DNA from: Triticum aestivum
Taxonomy: Eukaryota > Streptophyta > Magnoliopsida > Poales > Poaceae
Length of the DNA stretch: 64,000 nucleotides
Direction of reading: 5' to 3'
Assembly: GCF_018294505.1 (NCBI RefSeq)
Contig: NC_057814.1
Span: forward strand, 292,570,604 to 292,634,603
Positions 36,647 through 49,651 of the stretch are shown one piece after another (within the stretch, counting starts at the first letter, position 1; every line of letters begins with the position of its first letter). The notes under the pieces were generated by a model, which saw only the letters and a list, made by a program, of their open reading frames with translations, was not told where the DNA came from and did not search any database. A program made the position numbers and the translations under genes.

Positions 36647-38183
36647 TGATACGTCTCCAACGTATCTATAATTTTTTATTGTTCCATGCTATATTATATT
36701 CTGTTTTGGACATTATAGGGCTTTATTATACACTTTTATATTTTTTTGGGACTAACCTATTAACCGGAGGCCCAGCCCAGAATTGTTATTTTTGCCTATT
36801 TTAGAGTTTCGCAGAAAAAGAATATCAAACGGAGTCCAAACGGAATGAAACCTTCGGGAACGTGATTTTCGGAACGAACGTGATCCAGAGGACTTGGACC
36901 CTACATCAAGACATCAACCAGGAGGGCACGAGGTAGGGGGCGCGCCTACCCCCCTCCCCCCAGGCGCGCCCTCCACCCTCGTGGGCCCCCTGTTGCTCCA
37001 CCGATGTTCTCCTTCCTCCTATATATACCTACGTACCCCCAAACTACCAGATACGGAGCCAAAAACCTAATTCCACCGCCGCAACCTTCTGTACCCGTGA
37101 GATCCCATCTTGGGGCCTGTTCTGGAGCTCCGCCGGAGGAGGCATCGATCACGGAGGGCTTCTACATCAACACCATAGCCTCTCTGATGATGTGCGAGTA
37201 GTTTACTTCAGACCTTCGGGTCCATAGTTATTAGCTAGATGGCTTCTTCTCTCTTTTTGGATCTCAATACAATGTTCTCCCCCTCTCTTGTGGAGATCTA
37301 TTCAATGTAATCTTCTTTTGCGGTGTGTTTGTTGAGACCGATGAATTGTGGGTTTATGATCAAGTTTATCTATGAACAATATTTGAATCTTCTCTGAATT
37401 CTTTTATGTATGATTGGTTATCTTTGCAAGTCTCTTCGAATTATCAGTTTGGTTTGGCCTACTAGATTGATCTTTCTTGCAATGAGAGAAAGTGCTTAGC
37501 TTTGGGTTCAATCTTGCGGTGTCCTTTCCCAGTGACAGTAGGGGCAGCAAGGCACGTATTTTATTGTTGCCATCGAGGATAACAAGATGGGGTTTATATC
37601 ATATTGCATGAGTTTATCCCTCTACATCATGTCATCTTGCTTAAGGCGTTACTCTGTTCTTATGAACTTAATACTCTAGATGCATGATGGATAGCGGTCG
37701 ATGTGTGGAGTAATAGTAGTAGATGCAGGCAGGAGTCGGTCTACTTGTCTCGGACGTGATGCCTATATATATGATCATACCTAGATATTCTCATAACTAT
37801 GCTCAATTCTGTCAATTGCTCAACAGTACTTTATTCACCCACCGTAATATTTATGCTCATGAGAGAAGCCACTAGTGAAACCTATGGCCCCCGGGTCTAT
37901 TTTCCATCATATTAATTTCCCGACAACAAGCTATTTCTGACGCCGTTTTTATTTTACTTTCTTTACTTTGCATCTTTATCATAAAAATACCAAAAATATT
38001 ATCTTATCATATCTATCAGATCTCACTCTCGTAAGTGACCGTGTAGGGATTGACAACCCCTTATCGCGTTTGGTTGCGAGGATTTATTTGTTTGTGTAGA
38101 TGCGAGGGACTCGTGCGTGGCCTCCTACTGGATTGATACCTTGGTTCTCAAAAACTGAGGGAAATACTTACGCTACTTTGCTG
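36647..38183 (+). repeat. E1 3' LTR, end truncated
   Basis: Matches the 5' LTR from TGATACG to CTTTGCTG and then jumps into E2 LTR sequence (GCGAACTGGG). The last roughly 50 bases are missing. CTG is shared by both sides of the junction. TATA box at about 37020-37027. Confidence 0.9.
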
Positions 38184-38954
38184 GCGAACTGGGCCGGCCC
38201 GGGCCGGCCGGTCCTATTTTTTAAAACATTTTTCTAGAAAAAGAAAAATAAAAAAAAGTATTATATAGGCACATAATATATCAAAAATTTCAGAAAAAGA
38301 TTTTCTACGGCTTGAACATTTTTCTAGCATCAAATAAAATCCACAAAATTTTAAATAAAGTAAAAAGTGCTACTGTTGCAATAAAACCACACAAAAATCC
38401 TTTTAAAAATACCAAAATGATTTCAAATTTATTTCTCTCCAATTTTCTATTGTAGGGAATCATTTTACCCTATTTTCCGTATATTTTATTTTTGGAGAAA
38501 AATAATTTGAATAAAACCCAAATAACTCCAAATTGAAAATAATTTCAAAAGGACTTTGAATTTGATTTTTTTAAACTCCCAACTCATATTTCATATGATT
38601 TGAAGAAGTCATTTTATCTTCTCTCATGAAAATCATTGAGTTGCATGAAGTTTCCGATGTTGAAAATATTTCCAAATGGAATTCAAATCTTTTCAAAAAC
38701 CCTTTTCATTTATTTAAATGGAAGAGTCATGTCATCTTCTCTCCAGGGTTTTGTGGTGAAAAGAATTTGAATTCATGGAGATCATAAATGCAAAAATGAA
38801 AGTTTGGGAAAGTCCTTTTATTCCCTCTCATTTAACTTTCAAAAGTTTCAAATTTCACTCACTTTCAGTTAATCAATCACACAACAATCAAACAAACAAT
38901 CAAAACTATTTATTTATTATAACATTCCAAAATTTAGAATTTTTGGATTTTACA
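38184..38954 (-). repeat. E2 left LTR (3' LTR), second piece
   Basis: Matches 44802-45588 of the right LTR: GGCCGGCCCGG, then AT-rich sequence, ending near TTTTACA. Some 150 bases matching 44649-44798 are missing at the junction with E1. Confidence 0.85.
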
Positions 38955-40371
38955 AACCTACCACCCTTAAAATGAATCTCGTCCTCGAGATTCGGAGATG
39001 CTAGGAAGAAATAGGTTTGGGTCAGGGTCTTCTCAAAATCCATCGATCATCACAGGGGGTCTGAGGTGCTACCACCCTTAGAAACATCATTACGGTTCCA
39101 TCAAAACTCGTATGCTCCATCCTTATTGTTGACAGGATCAGTCTTCTCAGATCTTCAGGACAATTCCTTCTCTGGGCTCTTCCAGTAGTGGCATAACCTT
39201 TACCGCAATTCTTCTGTCCTTTCATCTTGGTAAGGTTCTTCTGTGACTGGGTCTTCTTGGCTGACGGGTCTGGCGCCAATACTAAACAACTATCGATATC
39301 TCATGGTGGTCATCTAACAATTTGACTGGGTCCCTGCAGAAAATGGGTCTGGGTTGAACCTCACCGTATGACCTACGATTGGCAACAGCTGCCTTGTACA
39401 AGGGGAAAAATTGTCATACCATTCTAAGGTTTAAACAATGTTTTGATCGTCGTCGCTCTACTATAGGTAAGTCACTCAGATTTACCATCCCACATAGCAA
39501 GGAAAATAATAAGAGTAAGTCGGTATGGTGATCAATCCATCCCGCACCCAAATCATTACCTTGTATATGGTTTAGCGAATCTCGCATTCTAACACTCGGT
39601 CATCCTCACAAGCATTGCAGAATTTCTCTTGTCGACGAACTAAGTTCGGATAATCCATGGATTCTGCAAGCCAAACAAACATCTATCGTTCCTTCACAAC
39701 TCTCAAGTTTTACGTTACTCCTATAAAATCGTCTGCCGATAAAATCGTAACTTCTTCCAGGGTTTTTTTCCTTCAGCAAGAGTGTGCTTGCTTCTTGGCA
39801 GGTCCTAGGGCCTGTGGGTTATGGCCAACCTTGAACTCATCATCGGGGCAACTGTTCGTTATTCCAACATCCAACTTCCTAGCATTCTTAAATCCATCCA
39901 ATTGTACTGTCTCTCCTCCTTCTATTTGTACCAAACTAAGACGTGATTACTCAGACTCATCACGGAGTCACAATTGCTCCATATTACCAACATTCTACTT
40001 CCTTTATATCCAATAGTACTCCATTCCTTCATACTCTTGGGGTATCCCACATATCGAGATAAAACTCGTACTTATTTTGTCCAAGGTCCACTCCGTGGAA
40101 TATCATAATCCTTTCCAGAGGTCAAATCTCCTCACAGGGTACTACCACCCTTAAAATGCTCCAATTCTTCCATAGACCATATGTCTCATATCCTCTAAAA
40201 TGGTCAAAATCTTTCTTCATAAAATCCAAATCAGTACCAATGATGCTAACTTTATTGCTTCTCAAATTATTACAATCTCCTGCATTTCCATTACATGCCT
40301 CAACTCAACACCTCAATACAAAAGAGTTGTTCCCACTACTTCTACTACTACTACATTTCTCAGAGACTCAA

Positions 40372-41321
40372 CTATCTACCACAAGTCTCCTTCTCCTTGG
40401 GACAATCTCTGTCAAAGTGCCCTGCTTCATTACAACGAAAGCATATTACTTCTGACAAGTCTCGTAGTTTCCTTATGACTACATAGCCTCCTTGAGTCCT
40501 CAGCTTCCTTTTTGGGCAACTGCTAAAGTGGTGCCCTAACTCCTTGCAACTGAAACAGGTGATATGACTCAGGTCCTTCCTGGAATCCAATCAACTTCTC
40601 TTCCTGGACTTTTCCGTTCCCATCAGGGCTTCTATTTCTTGTGGGTCATACTCTACTTCCTCTGTCGGGAATTATACTAGATCCCCATTCAGACAATTCT
40701 GTGATATGTGTCCTTCGCCACATGAATAGCATGGCTTGGTGCAGGGTAAAATTGGGTCTTCTTTGGGTGTGTCCTCCATCTCTTCCTTCATCACAGGTTC
40801 TTCTAAAATTTCCATGAGGGCTCCTTTCATTGCTTCTTTCTTCTGCTGGATGGTTTGTTGTACCATGCGGTAAATGTGACACTGAGGAGGGTAGTGGGTA
40901 GTTCCTTCACACAAGAAACAAGTAATCTGCCTAGTTGGGCATTCTTCAGCTGGGTGACTTCCTTCACAATGGGGCATTCATCCTTGTGTTCTTTATGGTT
41001 GTGTCCTATTTCTCCACAGAGCTTTCATGCACAAGGATTCTTCATATCCTTTCCATAAGGCTTAAATTTCTGGGACACAAACCGAGACTTTAGCAAAGTC
41101 AACTTAAATTCTTTCCAAGTGGTTACTCCTTGCCATCCATTGATGGTTTGGTACATCCTCCACCAAGTAGCAGCACCTCTTTCAAAGCACTCAAGAGCAT
41201 GCTGGGTCATATCCTTTCTGACTATAGGGTTATTCTTCATGTGATCCTCCATGTTCTGAATCCATCGGTCCATCTCCAATTGACTTATCGGTCCCGGAAA
41301 GGTGGGTTCATCTCCATTCAT
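40372..41321 (-). pseudogene. E2 gag with multiple CCHC zinc knuckles, broken
   Basis: On the minus strand, ATG at 41321 opens a capsid-like domain (LEMDRWIQNMEDHMKNN...ATWWRMYQTINGW...WKEFKLTLL), ending at a TGA at about 41025 just before the first cysteine cluster. Sequence continues, with a frame change, into 40977-40672 and 40590-40372. The knuckles are CFLCEGTTHYPPQC, CYSCGEGHISQNC (one residue shorter in the middle), CFSCKELGHHFSSC and CFRCNEAGHFDRDC, plus two probable ones upstream (around CGEIGH and PHCEGSHPAEEC). Most gypsy Gag proteins have one or two. The middle linker is Glu/Lys-rich. It presumably bound element RNA; no protease follows. Confidence 0.7.
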
Positions 41322-42526
41322 CCTCTATTAGGTCCAGGAGTTTGGGGTGAGATGAGAGAGATAGAGAGGGATACACACAATACAAACAATAGTTTTGAAA
41401 AGACGGGTTTTATTTTGTGGCTGTCGGAAAAACATCAAACAAATGACAGCTCACAATCGCCGCATCTAACGTAGGTATATAAAAGGGGTTTGGTCTTCTA
41501 AAGGTCAATAAATCTTCAAAGTCATCAAACTCTTCAAGTCTTGTTCATGTCTCTGATGGCTACTTCCGATCGTGCTTGTCCTTCTCAAATTCTTCTGCCA
41601 GGCCATCTCTATTGACACAAAGTCTCTCGTGACATCCTTTAATATTTTTGGAGTTCCGTACCACACTTCTGGGTTTCAACATTCTTGTCATGATCCATGG
41701 TCCTACTGTCCTTCAGTTCCTGACGAATCTCCGGTATCTCAAGGTTTTGCTCCTCTAGCTTGGCTACTTTCAGCTTCTGGGTCCAGAGTTCTTCATGAAT
41801 GTTTCCATGTCCAATACGGCTTCCTGAAGGTCCACCCTAAACTCCTTGATGTAATACTCTAGATCCTGGCGTTACACCAACTAAGGTTAAAACTTCATCT
41901 CTTGCTGATAGGTGCTCCATTAGCCTTCTACCATCCAATCCTTCCGAAAAGATGCATGCTCAACTCAGCACGGTGAACATAGCATAAGCGGGCGATAACA
42001 TCATGGATAGCAGTGTTTCTCCTCTTGTCATTTCCATGAGCTATCATTCCATAGTTGATATCTCCTGCCTTAAGGTTTTCTTAACAAAACTTTGAGTCTT
42101 GACGCTCCATGTTCCGTTCTTTCTCCGACACACCTTGATCTCGGGTATTGACAGCTTCCATAGTCTACCAAGTTCCATAAGGGTAGCCTTCCTAGGTCAT
42201 ACAAATCTGGGAATTCTTCAGAACCTTCAAATTCTCCTAGTCTTCGGAGTCTTCAACTGTTGTAGTTTCCATTATTATAGTGCACGGTAAAATCCTCTCC
42301 ATTCGGAAGTGGTCTTAGTTGTCCGATAACTTGTACTTCTTGGAGTAGTCTCATCAGCCGAATCTTCCTGGTCAAAAGGGGAAAGGGGTATAGTCTCACT
42401 AAAAGGGAAATTTGATAAAGCTCAGAAAAGAAGAGAGGAAAAAGATCTTTCTGAAAAGGAAGTTGTAGAGAAAATCTTTCCTATGGGCTTGCAGTTTCTA
42501 GGGGTCACGTCCTATAGTCAACATGT

Positions 42527-42538
42527 GCTCTGATACCA
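42527..42538 (-). other. E2 primer binding site (initiator Met type)
   Basis: On the minus strand, TGGTATCAGAGC, three bases from the LTR edge at 42542. It fixes E2's orientation. Confidence 0.85.
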
Positions 42539-42541
42539 TCT

Positions 42542-45500
42542 TGTAGCGACCCGACCTCAAGCGGTCAAGTCTCTGTGCTTAAGTGTCATCCCTAGATCGG
42601 TATGCTGACACACACAGTACTTGAGGATTTATAACAGAGATAAATCACATGTATAAAGTAACGTAAATACTATCACCTCAATCCAAATAGCGGAAGTAAC
42701 AACAAGGTTGTAGATTCCCATCAACACCAACAGCAAAGTTGAGTGTAGAAATCATAACCCTAACGTATCACTTACTCGTCGTAAGAATCCTGCAACATGA
42801 GACGTTGCAGCCACAAAGGGTCAGTACATTGAATGTACTGGCAAATTCACACCATAGAGCAATGCTGAATAATGACTATCACTACATGCATATTTGGCTG
42901 GTGGAGGCTCCATAGATAACATGTTTTTGCGAAAAGCCAATTTTTCCCTACTGCAAAGGAATATATTTTATTTAACTACAAAGTTTCTTGAAAACATTGA
43001 GAAGGTTCCTCCAACTCAACCCCAAAGTAATAATTATAACCAAACAAATTCATTAAGTAATGTGATGAGATCAAATCAATAATTCAAGTACCAGATACTC
43101 AAGATGTCCATAACCGAGGACAAGGCTAATCATGATTAGTTTGTACACTCTGCAGAGGTTGCGCACTTTTCTCCACAAGACTCGATCTCCTCCGTTGGAT
43201 TTTCTCGCACTTCATGATGTTGATAAACGGATGACCAAGACACAATCTTTCAGAAGCATTAACTCTTTACTCTGGGTAGACAGTTACACCTACTTTACCC
43301 TACATATGCTAGCCTACCACTGAAAGAGGTCATGCAACATACTCAACTATGCTAGAGCCCATAATAGCTTGTGGCTGCACACGGAAGTTTCTAGCATGAA
43401 TAATCTTATGATCCCTTTGAGCATGGGTGGCATTCCATAGGGTAATCACACGGGTACTCCGGGATCCCCTTGGGCAAGCACTGGGTTCTCCACATGCCCG
43501 GGCAAACCACTGGGTGCTCCAGGGTTCCCCAACCAATCCACCCAGATGTGTATTAAAGTGGCTACCTTAAGTTAAACCTTAGTTAACAATAACTCTCACA
43601 TCTTTCATGAATTCTCTCAAAACAGTCCACGTCTACGAGCATAGCATAGCAGTATAAGCATAACGTAGTAGTAACTCCCAAGGTTTGAATGCAGGACAAT
43701 AGGTTCCTACCTCATCAACTACTTCCCAATACCCACATGTTATCAAGTCCTACTCATGCAATGTTTGAGGGTGAAACTAATGCATAAAAACTGGGTATGA
43801 AAGGGATATGATCAAAGTGTGAACTTGCCTTGTACAGTTGAGGAAGATGATTCACACTCATAACTCCTGATAGCTCTACTCGTCACACTCCGGTCAATCT
43901 ATCGTGAGCAAGCAATATCAATCACACATAAGCCATCACTCCAAAGATCGGAAAGAACGAAGAAAACAATTCGGAAAACATCAAAACCAGGCAGATAACT
44001 CTTGCAACATAAAACAATTTCTAACAGTACCAAAATTAGGTGTATTTGGCCTTATCAGAAAGTTTAGGTCAAGAGCTTTAATTTGCAAAAAGAATCAAAT
44101 AAATCGGAGTTATAAAACTCGAGTTACGATCAAAAGAAGATTCAAACCAAATCTGTTTGAAATCAAATTTTAAAACTTTCAAAAATATGTTGAAGTTGAT
44201 TATCTGGATAGAGGGGATCATAACGAAGAAGTGGGCGTTGGTTTCGTTGGATTTGGATAAACGAGCAAGAAGTAGCGAAGGTTTCTCTAAATAGCTAGGC
44301 TAATAAGAAAACCTTTTTTTAAAACGGCAAACCGAAAAAAACCTAAACCTTAAGTAAAATTGACGAACTGGGCGGTTTGTACCGGGTCGGGGCGGATCGG
44401 GTCTGGCGGTGGCGTCCGACGACGGCGGCGGCGTACTCCGGTGCGACGGCGGGCTTGGCGTCGGCGGCAGGGTAGCTTCGGCCTCGGCGGCTCCACGCGG
44501 CGAGAGGGCAAGGCGGTGCGGCTCGGTGGCGCGGGCGGAGTGCGGCGGCGACGAGGCGCTGCGGCGGCGGCGGCGGATCTGGCAGCGGCGGCGGCGTTGC
44601 GGGCGAGATGCAGCGGCGGCGCGAGGAGAGAGAGAGCAGCGGGGCCCGCCTTATATGGGGGGGTCGGCCTCTGGTGCGTGGAGGAGGGGCAAGAGAGGAG
44701 AACTTCGGCGGCGGCACGAGTCACTGACAACGGCGGCTTCGCTCGGGACTCTGTCCCGAGCCGGAGATGGGGGCGGTGGCGCGGCGCTGGGCCGTGGCCT
44801 GGCGAACTGGGCCGGCCCGGTCCGGTCGGTCCTATTTTTTTAAATATTTTTCCAGAAAAACAAAAATAATAAAAACAAAATAAATAAAAATATTATATAG
44901 GCATATAATATATCAAAATTTTCAGAAAAAGATTTATCTACGGCTTGAACATTTTTCTAGCATCAAATAAAATCCACAAAATTTTAAATAAAGTAAGAAG
45001 TGTTATTGTTGCAATAAAACCTCATAAAAATCATTTTAAAATTACCAAAATGATTTCAAATTTATTTCTCTCCAATTTTCTAATGTAGGGAATCATTTTA
45101 CCCTATTTTCCATATATTTTATTTTTGGAGAAAAATAATTTGAATAAAACCCAAATAACTCCAAATTGAAAATAATTTCAAAAGGACTTTGAATTTGATT
45201 CTTTTAAACTCCCAACTCATATTTCATATGATTTGAAGAAGTCATTTTATCTTCTCTCATGAAAATCATTGAGTTGCATGAAGTTTCCAATGTTGAAAAT
45301 ATTTCAAAATGGAATTCAAATCTTTTCAAAAACCCTTTTCATTTATTTAAATGGAAGAAGTCATGTCATCTTCTCTCCAGGGTTTTGTGGTGAAAAGAAT
45401 TTGAATTCATGGAGATCATAAATGCAAAAATGAAAGTTTGGGAAAGTCCTTTTATTCCCTCTCATTTAACTTTCAAAAGTTTCAAATTTCACTCACTTTC

Positions 45501-45588
45501 AGTCAATCAATCACAGAACAATCAAACAAACAATCAAAACTATTTATTTATTATAACATTCCAAAATTTAGAATTTTGGGATGTTACA
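42542..45588 (-). repeat. E2 right LTR (5' LTR)
   Basis: 3047 bases; plus-strand ends TGTAGCGACCC and GATGTTACA (minus-strand start TGTAACATCCC). AT-rich flanks surround a GC-rich GGCGGC block (44400-44800). A possible TATA box on the minus strand is at about 44652-44659 (CCATATAAGG), within the segment deleted from the left LTR. ORFs in the GC-rich block are open on both strands and not treated as genes. The right flank is E3 coding sequence. Confidence 0.85.
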
Positions 45589-47705
45589 CACCCGCGGCCT
45601 CCAACGCTGCGGGGGGTGCGGAGGTGCACGAGGACACGGACGCTGCTGGGGAAGTGGTTGGAGCAGGCGGTGACGTCACCACTTCTCCCGCGGCCGATGC
45701 AGGAGCAGAAGGTACAGGAGGAGAGCAACATCGATAACACCTCGACAGCCATGCTCCCCAAGATACGGGTGAGGGAGCCACTCCATCTGCGCCCCTCTCC
45801 CCCACCGACGGGCACAGCCATAGCAACGGTGCTTGGACCGAGGCAAACCGCCGCCCTCCGACTGCCCCCACCACGGGTGAGGTCGCAGCGCGCGCACCTC
45901 CCCCGGGACGGGCCGACCAAGTCGTTGCGCCCGACGGAGCCATTGGCCCTCAAGCGCCTTTGCCACACCACGTCCAGGTGGTCACGCCGCAGCAGCAGCG
46001 GGGGGGCAGTATTACCGCCGCTGGCACCATCAGGAGCCGAGCGACGGTACGATCGACTTCATCATTATCCCTGCCAAGTACGGCTTCGGAGGCCATGGCG
46101 CGGGCTCAACTGTTGTTGAGGTTTCTGCCAGCGGCCGAGCAGATGTATGAATGGCGTGCCACCATCCAAAGCCTGCTCGGCTTCGCTGAAGCTAGGGACT
46201 CACGGTGAGCTGGCCCGCCGCAGCCTCCCCAAGCGACAGCAATGGCTCGTGGTGCTAACCGTACGGAAGGGGCCATCCCCACGGTGCAGTCCCCGCCACG
46301 GCAGCCAGCGCGAGCACAGCCGAATTAAGACCCCGACAACGTCTTGATGGCTTCTTCCGACCCTCGAGCACGTCCAAGCCAACGTCGAGCCCCGGAGGAT
46401 GGGCGGAGAGGAGACGTGCGCGTCGTCGAGCAGCGCCACGGCGACCTCCGCCGGACCGACGGGTACGACGGCCTCAACGTCGACGATTCTGCGCTCGATG
46501 TCGACGGGTGCCTACCTTTCGAGGTTGGCTGCCCTGCCTTTACACGAGAGCTGCGGCAAGTCCATTGGCCGTCCGTTTGCACATTCAAGCCAGAGATACC
46601 TGAGAAGTACGATGGGAGGCTGAACCCGGCAGAGTTCCTAAGCACCTACACCATCGTTGTTCAGGCTACCGGGGGAGGAGATGAGAAGGTGTTTGCCAAC
46701 TACTTCCCTTTGGCCGTCAACTCCAATGTGAGGTCTTGGTTGATGCACCTACCGGAGAACTCCATTTCATCATGGGCCGACCTCTGCCACGAGTTCATTG
46801 GCACCTTCGCTGGCAGCCATCAGGAACCCGATAGGCCCAGTGATTTGCAACTTCTCCAGCAGAAGGAAGGAGAAACCCTCCGTAAGTATTTACAAAGATT
46901 CAGCAAAGTTCATAGAAATATCCCAAATATCCATCCGGCAACTATAAAGCAGCCTTCCAGTCCAATGTACGCAATCGTCGTATCCGTTCCAAGATGAACG
47001 TGCGGTTGCCCAAGACTATGAATGAGCTTTACACATTAGTGGATAAGTGTGCTCGGATGGAGGGGGGAAGGAGGTTGCTCGGAGAGGAAGATTACACCAA
47101 TGTTGATTCAGAGGATGAGGATGAATCCACTAGTCAGAAGAAGAGCAAGAAGCGCAATAAGAAGCGGAGAGATAAGGTAGTGATGATTGTTGAAGGATCG
47201 GGCACGCCTAGTACCGGCAAGAAGGCCAAAGCTGGGGGCCTCGGCAAGGAAGTTGTCGTGTGCACTGACTGGCGGGAAGCCGTTGCTGCCGAGAAAGCCG
47301 GGAAAGGTGATGGGCCGTACTGCAAGATTCATCGAACCAAGGACCACGACCTTCAACAGTGTAATTAGGTTGAGCAGCTTGTCAAGAAACAGAAAGCAGA
47401 GTATGAGAAGCGTGATAAGGAAAAAGGTTAGAATGTCGCTGGCAGTAAGGGCCGAGGTGGTGAAGTAAACCGCCCCGGCAAACCCTTTCGGGACCATGGA
47501 AAGCCCACCAGAGGATGAGAGAAGGAAACCTGTGATGATGAGAGTGATGGAGGGGATGAAGAGGAAACCAGTGAGCAGGAGTTTCAGAAGGCCACGGACA
47601 CCCTGTGCGTTGACGGAGGTGCATCTCTACATGCTTCTCACCGCCAGCTCAAGCGGTGGGCACGAGAAGTCGATACCGTGTAACCAGCGCCAGAGGCCCG
47701 GAAGC
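45589..47705 (+). pseudogene. E3: gag remnant of a Tat-like gypsy element
   Basis: A degraded Gag read in several frames: an Ala/Pro/Gly-rich N-terminal part (45603-46200, ending LLLRFLPAAEQMYEWRATIQ), then 46344-46990 with the capsid-like domain (WPSVCTFKPEIPEKYDGRLN, FANYFPLAVNSNVRSWLMHLP, LCHEFIGTF), then 46994-47368 (MNVRLPKTMNELYTLVDKCA, a Lys-rich stretch, a zinc-like cluster near YCKIHRTKDHDLQQC), then short pieces to FQKATDTLCVDGGASLH near 47640. The family is a Tat/RIRE2-type gypsy, recognised from memory. Frames change near 46200, 46340 and 46950, with a stop at 47366. E3 stops just before protease, where LTR A is inserted, and its 5' end is cut by E2. It is the oldest layer visible. 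Confidence 0.75.
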
Positions 47706-48556
47706 CGATAACCCACAAGTATAGGGGATCGCAAAAGTTTTCGAGGGTAGAGTATTCAACCCAAATTTATAGATTCGACAGAAGGGGAGCCAAAGAATAT
47801 TTGAAGGTATTAGCAGCTGAGTTGTCAATTCAACCACACCTGGAGATTAATTATCTGTAGCAAAGTGATCAGATGCAAAGTAGTATGATAGTTTTGATAA
47901 TAGTGATAGCAGCAATGGTAACGGTAACAGTGATAGCAGTAATTTTGTAGCAAGTGCAACAGTAACAATAGCAGTAGTAACTTAGCAAGAAAAATATAAG
48001 ATAAATTTGTAGGCATTGGATCAGTGACTTGTTGGATGATATTCATCATGAGACAGTTATAACCTAGGGCGACGGCACTAGCTCCAGTTCATAAATATAA
48101 TGTAGTCATACGTTCTTATGGAAAGAACTTGCATGACATCTTTTGTCCTACCCTCCCGTGGCAGCGGGGTCCATAATGGAAAGTAAGGGATATTAAGGCC
48201 TCCTTTTAATAGAGAACTGGAACAAAGCATTAACACACGGTGAATACATGAACTCCTCAAACTACGGTCATCACTGGGAGTGGTCCCGACTATTGTCACT
48301 CCGGGGTTGCCGGATCATAACATGTAGTAGGTGACTATAACTTGCAAGATCGGATCTAGAACATGGATATAATGATGATAACATAAATGGTTCACATCTG
48401 AATTCATGGCACCCGGGCCCAAAGTGACAAGCATTAAGCATGGCAAAGTCATAGCAACATCAATGTCAGAACATAGTGGATACTAGGGATCAAGCCCTAA
48501 CTAAACTAACTCGATTACATGATGAATCTCATCCAACTCCTCACCGACCAGCGAGC
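47706..48556 (-). repeat. Element A, LTR (3' LTR), first piece
   Basis: Starts GATAACCCACAAG (the terminal TG appears mutated to CG) and continues to CACCGACCAGCGAGC, where solo LTR B begins. It resumes at 51801. Around 47890-47980 it has a loose trinucleotide-like cluster (AGCAGT, GGTAAC). CGAGC at 48552-48556 is the left target duplication of B. Confidence 0.8.
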
Positions 48557-49610
48557 TGATGTCTACTACACAACCTTCTTCTTGTAGACGTTGTTGGGCC
48601 TCCAAGTGCAGAGGTTTGTAGGACAGTAGCAAATTTCCCTCAAGTGGATGACCTAAGGTTTATCAATCCATGGGAGGCGTAGGATGAAGATGGTCTCTCT
48701 CAAGCAACCCTCCAGCCAAATAACAAAGAGTCTCTTGTGTCCCCAACACACCCAATACAATGGTAAATTGTATAGGTGCACTAGTTCGGCGAAGAGATGG
48801 TGATACAAGTGCAATATGGATGGTAGATATAGGTTTTTGTAATCTAAAAATATAAAAACAGCAAGGTAGCAGGTGGTAAAAGTGAGTGTAAACGGTATTG
48901 CAATGCTAGGAAACAAGGCCTAGGGTTCATACTTTCACTAGTGCAAGTTCTCCCAACAATAATAACATAATTGGATCATATAAAAATCCCTCAACGTGCA
49001 ACAAAGAGTCACTCCGAAGTCACTAATAGCGGAGAACAAACGAAGAGATTATTGTAGGGTACGAAACCACCTCAAAGTTATTCTTTCCGATCAATCCATT
49101 GGGCTATTCCTATAAGTGTCACAAACAGCCCTAGAGTTCGTAGTAAAATAACACCTTAAGACACAAATCAACCAAAACCCTAATGTCACCTAGATACTCC
49201 AATGTCACCTCAAGTATCCGTGGGTATGATTATACGATATGCATCACACAATCTCAGATTCATCTATTCAACCAACACAAAGAACTTCAAAGAGTGCCCC
49301 AAAGTTTCTACCGGAGAGTCAAGATGAAAACGTGTGCCAACCCCTATGCATAGATTCCCAAGGTCACGGAACCTGCAAGTTGATCACCAAAACATACATC
49401 AAGTGAATCAATAGAATACCCCATTGTCACCACGGGTATCCCACGCAAGACATACATCAAGTGTTCTCAAATCCTTAAAGACTCAATCCGATAAGATAAC
49501 TTCAAAGGGAAAACTCAATCCATTACAAGAAGATAGAGGGGGAGAAGCATCATAAGATCCAACTATAATAGCAAAGCTCGCGATACATCAAGATCGTGCC
49601 ATATCAAGAA

Positions 49611-49613
<3 letters not shown>

Positions 49614-49649
<36 letters not shown>
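49614..49649. repeat. GA dinucleotide microsatellite
   Basis: About 18 GA units inside LTR B. Confidence 0.95.

Positions 49650-49651
<2 letters not shown>

Larger units (their letters stand above)
453..38183 (+). mobile_element. Element E1: Athila-type (Sabrina-like) LTR retrotransposon, interrupted
   Basis: E1 consists of a 5' LTR (453-2036), an Asp-type primer binding site, gag with the start of protease (2256-4124), a foreign insertion (4122-35763), the 3' non-coding internal region with a polypurine tract (35764-36646), and a 3' LTR (36647-38183) lacking its last roughly 50 bases. The LTRs begin TGATACGTCTCC. The Sabrina name is from memory. Reverse transcriptase and integrase are absent, either deleted together with the left end of X or never present in this family. 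Comparing the LTRs by eye gives about 27 substitutions in 1.53 kb. The left flank would give a target site of CCCGA, but the right end is deleted so this cannot be confirmed. Confidence 0.85.
38955..42541 (-). mobile_element. E2 internal region (gag remnant only)
   Basis: 3.6 kb between the two E2 LTRs. The polypurine side is at the left (ACCTACCACCCTTAAAATG on the plus strand). Stretches 38955-40370 and 41330-42525 contain no recognisable pol motifs; one minus-strand frame at 39022-39279 is unrecognised. A gag-like remnant occupies 40372-41321. E2 appears non-autonomous, or heavily deleted in pol. Confidence 0.75.

Noticed and set aside
44343..44869. GC-rich ORFs of 124-169 codons in the E2 LTR
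   Set aside because: Open on both strands and in several frames, no domain, not conserved in the left LTR past the deletion.
45409..46119. 236-codon plus-strand ORF crossing the E2/E3 boundary
   Set aside because: Joins LTR sequence to E3 gag in the wrong frame; chance fusion at an insertion junction.
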